From positions 721,484-785,483 of the forward strand of contig NZ_JAXRUV010000001.1 in the NCBI RefSeq assembly GCF_034497705.1: DNA of 64,000 bases, given 5' to 3'. Both the position numbers and the translations under genes were made by a program. This document shows, piece by piece, positions 59,519-64,000 of the stretch (positions are counted from its first letter, which is position 1; each line of letters begins with the position of its first letter). Source of the DNA: Marinococcus luteus_A (lineage in GTDB: Bacteria; Bacillota; Bacilli; Bacillales; Marinococcaceae). A model generated the notes under the pieces. The model was not told the DNA's origin. It ran no database searches and saw only the letters and a program-made list of their open reading frames with translations.

Positions 59519-60531
59519 ACCTGGAAATCCTTGGCATGGGCGTACTTTGGCTGTTTTTGTATGGCTACATGATCGTCAGTTCGATTGATTTTGGTGCCGG
59601 TTTTTTTCACTTTTTTAATAAGATTTCCCGGAAGGACCATCAGGTCAATTCGCTCATCCAGCGCTATTTGTCTCCCGTATGGGAAGTCACCAATGTCTTT
59701 TTCGTGTTTTTCTTTGTCGGCATCGTTGGTTTTTTTCCGTCGACCGCCTACTATTTTGGCACCGCCTTACTGGTCCCGGTCAGTATATCAATCGTACTGA
59801 TTGCGATTCGCGGGTCGTATTACGCCTTTAATACGTATGGCGCCAAAGATAGCCGCATCTATTCATTTTTGTACGGGGCGACGGGTCTGTTAATCCCGGC
59901 TTCGCTGACCATTGCCCTCACCATTTCCGAAGGCGGCTACGTAGATGTTTCCAACGGGCAGGTGCGCCTGTTATACAGCGAATTGTTTACCAGTCTGTAT
60001 GCCTGGAGTGTCGTGATTTTAGCGATTATCAGCGTGCTGTTTATCTCTTCGGCGTTTCTGCAGTACTATGCCCACAAAGCGGGCGATGATACCTCGTACC
60101 GGTTATTTCGCCGGTATACGCTGCTGTGGTCCCTGCCGACGATCCTTGCCAGCGGCCTCGTCTTTATCGGGATTCGTCAGCACAACCCGGAGCACTTTTC
60201 CAGTATGCTAGATATATGGTGGATGTTTGTCCTGTCATTCTTATTTTTTGGTTTGGTCGTGTACCTCAGCTATCAGGAAAAGCGATTAGGAACAGCTTTT
60301 GTGTTTGTCATGCTGCAATTTTTCAGTGCGTGGTTCGGCTACGGCGCCTCGCATCTGCCTTGGCTTTTGTATGATGAGTTGACCATTTATGATGGTTTCG
60401 TTAACCAGACGATGGCCTGGTCGCTGATCGCTGCGTTTATTGCCGGCTTCTTATTACTCATTCCCTCGCTGTATTTGCTCATGCGGTTATTTTTATTTGA
60501 TGCCGCCTACATTCGCGGAGAAAGGAAGTAA
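59515..60531 (+). CDS. cydB: Cytochrome bd menaquinol oxidase subunit II
   Basis: The 338-residue CydB partner has about eight transmembrane helices, the N-terminal YMIVSSIDFGAGFFHFF (conserved Asp near residue 25), VWEVTNVFFVFFFVG and RGSYYAFNTYG. It pairs with CydA in the membrane. Its start overlaps cydA by ATGA, and the CydS peptide begins four bases after its stop. Confidence 0.94.
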   Translation: MNLEILGMGVLWLFLYGYMIVSSIDFGAGFFHFFNKISRKDHQVNSLIQRYLSPVWEVTNVFFVFFFVGIVGFFPSTAYYFGTALLVPVSISIVLIAIRGSYYAFNTYGAKDSRIYSFLYGATGLLIPASLTIALTISEGGYVDVSNGQVRLLYSELFTSLYAWSVVILAIISVLFISSAFLQYYAHKAGDDTSYRLFRRYTLLWSLPTILASGLVFIGIRQHNPEHFSSMLDIWWMFVLSFLFFGLVVYLSYQEKRLGTAFVFVMLQFFSAWFGYGASHLPWLLYDELTIYDGFVNQTMAWSLIAAFIAGFLLLIPSLYLLMRLFLFDAAYIRGERK

Positions 60532-60534
60532 CGT

Positions 60535-60642
60535 ATGGAATTTTTTCTAGTTATGATTGCTCCCCATTTGATTTTGGCTGGCGCTGTTTTCGGCGTGTTT
60601 GCCTGGTTTGGCCGTCGGCCTACATCGGAAGAGAAGAAATAG
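60535..60642 (+). CDS. cydS: Cytochrome bd oxidase small subunit CydS-like
   Basis: A 35-residue peptide, MEFFLVMIAPHLILAGAVFG plus a short basic tail, with a single transmembrane helix. It starts four bases after cydB with GGAGAAAGG upstream. Bacillaceae bd oxidases contain a one-helix third subunit, CydS, encoded in this position, so the assignment is by size, topology and location. Confidence 0.8.
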   Translation: MEFFLVMIAPHLILAGAVFGVFAWFGRRPTSEEKK

Positions 60643-60681
60643 AAAGAAAGCGAAAGCATGATCGTCTCGTTTTCCCGTTAG

Positions 60682-60957
60682 ATTGCTGTCAGCAGTGCGT
60701 TTGTCGTAGGTGTCAGCGCTGGCATTGTTGGGGCGGCAGATGCCTTTATTCTCGTGCCCATCATATTGGTGGTTTTAAAAATTCCGACCCGGGTCACCAT
60801 GGCAACATCGCTCGCCGTCACCCTTGTTTCTCCCATCAGAATCAGTGCCAGAAAGCTGATCACCGGCCAAGTTCCCTTCTTGCCAGCTACCGTCCATACT
60901 GCGGCGTCGCTGCTTGCCGCTCCCCTGGGCCAATACAGTCAGGCATGTTCAGGCTAA
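60682..60957 (+). pseudogene. C-terminal fragment of a TauE/SafE permease
   Basis: The frame reads AGIVGAADAFILVPIILVVL, KIPTRVTMATSLAVTLVS and TGQVPFLPATVHTAASLLAAPLG, closely matching residues about 150-235 of the intact permease at 62.9 kb (GIVGAAGAFILVPIMLVVLKIPTRMTIATSLAVTLIS). A stop (TAG, 60679-60681) and lack of an N-terminal half show it is a remnant. It suggests an earlier duplication or rearrangement of the sulfur cluster. Confidence 0.8.
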
Positions 60958-61044
60958 ATGGTTAAAGCGCGCACTTGCGGTGCTCCTTCTGAGAGTCGCC
61001 GTAGAAATGTGGATCCAGATGCTAATCTAGAAAATACATCTATG

Positions 61045-61272
61045 TTATTTTTTTGTCAGGATTGGCTCCAGATCTTCTGCCTGTTGCCAATAGATGTCCA
61101 ACATATCTTTTTGTTGATGATTGGTCGCTTCCACCAAGCGGTAGGCCTGTTTCATTTGCTCCTTCTGTGCTTCGCGAGACGTCGCTCCGGCTGTAAGATG
61201 CTCCAGAATAAACGCAGCCCAGGCATTTTGCGAATGGCGTGTGGCGGTGGAACGTTTCCACCAGAATATCAC
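61045..61272 (-). CDS. Small membrane protein, N-terminus uncertain
   Basis: The frame encodes GVIFWWKRSTATRHSQNAW, then a soluble amphipathic tail of Glu/Gln/Lys-rich helix ending EDLEPILTKK. Upstream in frame the sequence WFLIFGLGG extends the hydrophobic segment, but no ATG, GTG or TTG is found before a stop about 75 bases upstream, so the true start is unclear and the gene may be truncated. No family is recognised. It is opposite in strand to the cyd and cst genes. Confidence 0.4.
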   Translation of the reverse strand: MIFWWKRSTATRHSQNAWAAFILEHLTAGATSREAQKEQMKQAYRLVEATNHQQKDMLDIYWQQAEDLEPILTKK

Positions 61273-61453
61273 GCCTCCCAGGCCAAAAATCAGGAACCAT
61301 TTCTTCAGGCGATAGCGACGGTTAATACGCTGTGTAAGTGCTTGGCATCAGGATTTAACTTCTTTCTGTCTAACATGAACATGAATGAGTCATTACGCTG
61401 TTAGCATACCTCGGCGTGTATCGATGCTACAACTATAACTTTTACCAAAAAGG

Positions 61454-61506
61454 TTGACACCCCTGACAAATTATTCTATAGTGTCTATATACCCTTATGG
61501 GTATAT
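61454..61506 (+). promoter_or_regulatory. cstR promoter and CsoR-family operator
   Basis: TTGACA (61454-61459) and TATAGT (61477-61482) are 17 bp apart. Directly downstream, ATATACCCTTATGGGTATAT (61487-61506) is a perfect palindrome of the CsoR/CstR operator type (ACCC-N4-GGGT). Repressor bound here would block the start site, giving autoregulation of the sulfur operon. Confidence 0.88.
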
Positions 61507-61533
61507 GAATTGACTATAAAGGGTGAGGTCCTC

Positions 61534-61794
61534 GTGGAATATACAGATCAAATGAAACACCGGATCAAACGGGTGGAAGGCCAGATCCGAGGCATCCTCC
61601 GCATGATAGAGGAAGAACAGGACTGTAAAGAACTTGTATCTCAAATGAACGCCGCCCGTACCGCCTTAGACCGTGCCACCGGCCTGGTTGTTGGTTCGAA
61701 TCTCGAACAGTGCGTCCGGAAACAGACAAAAAACGCCGAAAATGATGAACAGTTAATTCAAGAAGCTGTCAATTTATTAGTAAAAAGCCGATAA
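61534..61794 (+). CDS. cstR: CsoR-family persulfide-sensing repressor, CstR-like
   Basis: The 86-residue helical repressor has the family segments HRIKRVEGQIRGILRMIEE and AARTALDRATGLVVGSNLEQCV. Two cysteines are present (DCKELV and EQCVRK) but the copper-ligand His of CsoR, four residues before the second Cys, is replaced by Asn, as in persulfide sensors of the CstR type. GTG start at 61534 follows AAAGGGTGAGG. It should repress the downstream DsrE/TusA/TauE/rhodanese genes until persulfide cross-links its cysteines. Confidence 0.87.
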   Translation: MEYTDQMKHRIKRVEGQIRGILRMIEEEQDCKELVSQMNAARTALDRATGLVVGSNLEQCVRKQTKNAENDEQLIQEAVNLLVKSR

Positions 61795-61854
61795 AAAATT
61801 TTTATAACAAAAATACCTCTGCCTGTATATGTATATAAATTAAGGAGAGATTAG

Positions 61855-62331
61855 ATGCCGGAAACTAAAAAACCACCATTGTATTATTCAGCGGTGACTA
61901 CGACAAAGCGATGGCAGCTTATATTATCGCTAACGGCGCGGCCGCGTATGACCATGAGGTCACCATTTTTCATACCTTCTGGAGGTTAAATGCTCTCCGC
62001 AAGCCGGAAAAGCAGTCGATCGCTAAAAAAACTCGAAGCAATGTTTGAAAAAATGATGCCCCGCGGGGCCGACCGCATGGGCCTGTCCAATATGAACTTT
62101 CTTGGCATTGGACCAAAATTGATCAAGAAAGTCATGAAAAAACACAATGCCATGTCGCTGCCGGAGCTGATCGATATGGCCCGCGAACAAGACGTACGGC
62201 TGATTGGCTGTACGATGACCATAGATTTTCTTGGCCTGGATGAAAAAGAGCTTCGGGATGATATTGAATACGCCGGCGTGGCTGCCTATCTGGGTGAAGC
62301 TTCCGATGGGAACTTGAACCTGTTTATTTAA
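61855..62331 (+). pseudogene. DsrE/DsrF-family sulfur carrier (DsrE2-like) with two compensating frameshifts
   Basis: ATG (61855) after AAGGAGAG starts MPETKK. The next frame reads TTIVLFSGDYDKAMAAYIIA and AAAYDHEVTIFHTFW, and after about 62030 the first frame resumes as LEAMFEKMMPRGADRMGLSN, MREQ-like segments, IGCTMTIDFLGLDEKEL with the conserved Cys, and a normal C-terminus. One A is missing in the A-run at about 61870 and one A is extra in the run near 62027. Both shifts are in homopolymers and compensate, so sequencing error is possible. If the shifts are not real, the product is a normal persulfide carrier of about 158 residues. Confidence 0.8.
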
Positions 62332-62358
62332 ACCCTTCGTATAAGGAGGTGGGAAATT

Positions 62359-62613
62359 GTGCAGGCCCACCAGGTAGTGACGAAACGAAACTGTAGCAGC
62401 CTAATGCTTCTCATTCATGTCAAAACAGCCGTGCAGAAAATGAACCATGGCGACGTATTGGCTATCCCCTCACTCACACAGTCGCACATGATGCATGTGC
62501 GCCAATGGGTACAGCGGACAGGTCATCACTACCTTGGTGCGCGCCAATTTCAAGGACAATGGTGGTACTACGTAAAAAAAGCGCTACCATCCCAGGACCT
62601 ATGGCCAACCTAA
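62359..62613 (+). CDS. TusA-fold protein lacking the CPxP motif
   Basis: This 84-residue protein aligns in outline with TusA: VTKRNCSSLMLLIHVKTAVQ in place of the CPxP helix, KMNHGDVLAIPS (TusA M-x-x-G-x-x-L), HVRQWVQRTGHHYLG and a final WYYVKKA strand. The Cys is kept, but the CPxP is CSSL. GTG start follows AAGGAGGTGG. It may bind a partner rather than transfer sulfur itself. It lies between the DsrE and TusA genes of the persulfide operon. Confidence 0.65.
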   Translation: MQAHQVVTKRNCSSLMLLIHVKTAVQKMNHGDVLAIPSLTQSHMMHVRQWVQRTGHHYLGARQFQGQWWYYVKKALPSQDLWPT

Positions 62614-62655
62614 ACAAGTGATGACAATTATACACATTAAAAGGAGCGATTACAG

Positions 62656-62883
62656 ATGGAACCAAAAACAACCATTGATGCGAAGGGGCTTGCCTGCCCG
62701 CAGCCGATTCTGAAAACCAAAAAAGCGATCAAGGAAATGGACAGTGGCGAGGTGCTTGAGCTGCACGCGACCGACAAAGGCGCGCAGAGCGACTTAACGG
62801 CCTGGACCAAAGCCGGCGGCCACGAACTGCTCGACCACAGCGAAGACAATGGCGTCTATAAATTCTGGATTCAAAAAGGCTAA
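62656..62883 (+). CDS. Sulfurtransferase TusA family protein
   Basis: The 75-residue sulfur carrier has the hallmark DAKGLACPQPILKTKKAI (CPxP with the persulfide-bearing Cys), then EMDSGEVLELHATDKGAQSD and a final KFWIQKG strand. It accepts persulfide sulfur from DsrE or rhodanese partners. AAAGGAGCG precedes the ATG. It precedes the TauE/SafE permease by 57 bp in the CstR-controlled group. Confidence 0.9.
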   Translation: MEPKTTIDAKGLACPQPILKTKKAIKEMDSGEVLELHATDKGAQSDLTAWTKAGGHELLDHSEDNGVYKFWIQKG

Positions 62884-62940
62884 CAATATCGTCACCCGGG
62901 GAAGTCTTGGATCTGCTTCCCTGCAAGGGAGGTTTTTCCA

Positions 62941-63723
62941 TTGTCACTGCTGTTGATCGTCGTGATTTTCCTTCTTGGGTTTGTCGGTTCCTTTGTTTCC
63001 GGCATGGTCGGCATCGGCGGCTCGATCATCAAATACCCCATGCTGTTATACATCCCCCCGCTGCTCGGCGTGGCAGCTTTTTCCGCTCATGAAGTATCCG
63101 GGATCAGCGCCGTGCAGGTCTTTTTCGCCACCATTGGCGGCGTCTGGGCGTACCGGAAGGGCGGGTATCTGAACGGCCAGCTGATTCTGTATATGGGCAG
63201 CAGTATTCTGATCGGCAGCTTTATCGGCGCCTATGCCTCGAATTTCTTCAGCGAAGCTGGCGTCAACATGGTGTACGCCCTGCTTGCGACCATCGCCGTG
63301 GTCATGATGTTTGTACCGAAAAAAGGCCTGGACGACCAGGACCTTACACGGATTACGTTCCATAAGCCTCTCGCTGCTGGATTGTCCTTCGTGGTCGGGA
63401 TCGGGTCAGGCATCGTCGGGGCCGCCGGCGCATTTATTCTCGTGCCCATCATGCTTGTCGTGTTAAAGATTCCGACTCGCATGACAATTGCGACCTCGCT
63501 TGCCGTCACCCTGATCTCGTCCATCGGGGCGACCGTTGGTAAAGTGGCGACCGGCCAGGTGCTGTACGGCCCGGCCCTGGTCATGATTGCCGCCAGCCTG
63601 ATCGCAGCGCCGCTCGGGGCCAAAGCCGGCCAGAAGGTCAACACCAAGCTGCTGCAAAGTATATTGGCGGTCATCATTTTAGCTACCGCCATTCAAATAT
63701 GGATTCAGATCTTCCGTGGCTAA
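62941..63723 (+). CDS. TauE/SafE-family sulfite/anion exporter
   Basis: The 260-residue membrane protein has about eight helices and the duplicated TauE/SafE motif: FVSGMVGIGGSIIKYPMLLY in the first half and GIGSGIVGAAGAFILVPIML in the second. It probably exports sulfite, thiosulfate or related products of persulfide detoxification. TTG start follows GGGAGGT. A decayed copy of its C-terminal half lies at 60682-60957. Confidence 0.9.
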   Translation: MSLLLIVVIFLLGFVGSFVSGMVGIGGSIIKYPMLLYIPPLLGVAAFSAHEVSGISAVQVFFATIGGVWAYRKGGYLNGQLILYMGSSILIGSFIGAYASNFFSEAGVNMVYALLATIAVVMMFVPKKGLDDQDLTRITFHKPLAAGLSFVVGIGSGIVGAAGAFILVPIMLVVLKIPTRMTIATSLAVTLISSIGATVGKVATGQVLYGPALVMIAASLIAAPLGAKAGQKVNTKLLQSILAVIILATAIQIWIQIFRG

Positions 63724-63833
63724 ATGTTTTGTGAAAATACCTATAATTGTATGGGAGAAGAACAATATTAAAAACAGAAAAACTTATAATTACAATAAAA
63801 TTGTAGCACTAGCTTGAGAAATGAGGTGAAAAA

Positions 63834-64000
63834 ATGACAGAAGAACAACGCATCAAAGAAGTCCAGCCAAAAGACGTTCAGCAGGAACTCGAACAAGGCA
63901 GCGGCGTCCAGGTGATTGATGTGCGCGAAGACGAGGAGCTCGATGAAGGACGCATTCCCGGGTCGGTTCATATCCCTCTCGGCACGATTCCTGACCGGAT
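63834..64000 (+). CDS. Rhodanese-like domain protein (3' end outside window)
   Basis: The first 55 residues show a rhodanese fold entry: VQPKDVQQELEQGSGVQVID, then DVREDEELDEGRIPGSVHIPLG, the conserved DVRE and GHIPGA-like segments. The catalytic Cys loop lies beyond the window. It probably moves sulfane sulfur within the CstR-regulated group. GAGGTG precedes the ATG. Confidence 0.88.
   Translation, partial: MTEEQRIKEVQPKDVQQELEQGSGVQVIDVREDEELDEGRIPGSVHIPLGTIPDR

Overview
The window reads as a chromosomal segment of a Bacillales bacterium, probably a halophilic or alkaliphilic, non-sporulating Bacillaceae. The grounds are gene order matching the Bacillus subtilis rib-scp-res and fur-xerD-drm-pupG-lysA neighbourhoods, strong AGGAGG ribosome-binding sites, sigma-A promoters, a T-box leader, an FMN riboswitch, and acidic exported or lipoprotein sequences. 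The genus is an inference only.

1-22.4 kb (mostly minus strand) is conserved core. It holds a vitamin B12 uptake and adenosylation set (btuF-btuC-btuD-adenosyltransferase), resDE, rluB, scpAB, a DUF309 gene, ribT, the riboflavin operon ribD-E-AB-H under an FMN riboswitch, ppiB, lysA, a nucleoside salvage operon (deoB, two tandem purine nucleoside phosphorylases, pdp), xerD, and fur with a PerR-like box. Compared with B. subtilis, the sporulation genes that normally sit inside this block (spoIIM, dacF-spoIIA-sigF-spoVA, dacB-spmAB) are missing at each expected junction. resABC is missing too.

22.4-41.6 kb is a mixed metabolic region. It has nudF, uppP, a PTS IIA-Glc protein, a carotenoid-type cluster (acyltransferase, glycosyltransferase, desaturase), csbD, two SDR genes, a HisD-family dehydrogenase behind a perfect 28-bp palindrome, a GH120-type beta-xylosidase with a divergent AraC regulator, a thioredoxin-reductase-like enzyme with an Rrf2 regulator, ohrR-ohr, and a second FAD desaturase.

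41.6-55.7 kb is an accessory island, clearly AT-rich in most of its first 10 kb. It contains a resolvase pseudogene with in-frame stops, a frameshifted DUF4238 gene, an intact SEFIR-domain protein, a three-hairpin array, a decayed toxin-antitoxin pair, an unrecognised two-gene membrane operon, an alpha/beta hydrolase, a GIY-YIG nuclease, a T-box-controlled but broken argS joined to the tail of a second hydrolase, an MFS transporter, and an intact yefM-yoeB module. Two diverged copies of a roughly 62-bp element bracket 45.2-50.8 kb. The SEFIR gene and the membrane operon are the best candidates here for an undescribed defence-type system.

55.8-64 kb is a respiration and reactive-sulfur region: sulfide:quinone oxidoreductase, 1-Cys peroxiredoxin, cytochrome bd oxidase (cydA-cydB-cydS) preceded by a 30-residue membrane peptide, a CstR-type persulfide sensor with its operator, a frameshifted DsrE gene, two TusA-fold proteins, a TauE/SafE exporter (plus a decayed copy of its C-terminus), and the start of a rhodanese. 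Together they would oxidise sulfide, carry persulfide sulfur and export the product, with bd oxidase as a sulfide-tolerant terminal oxidase.
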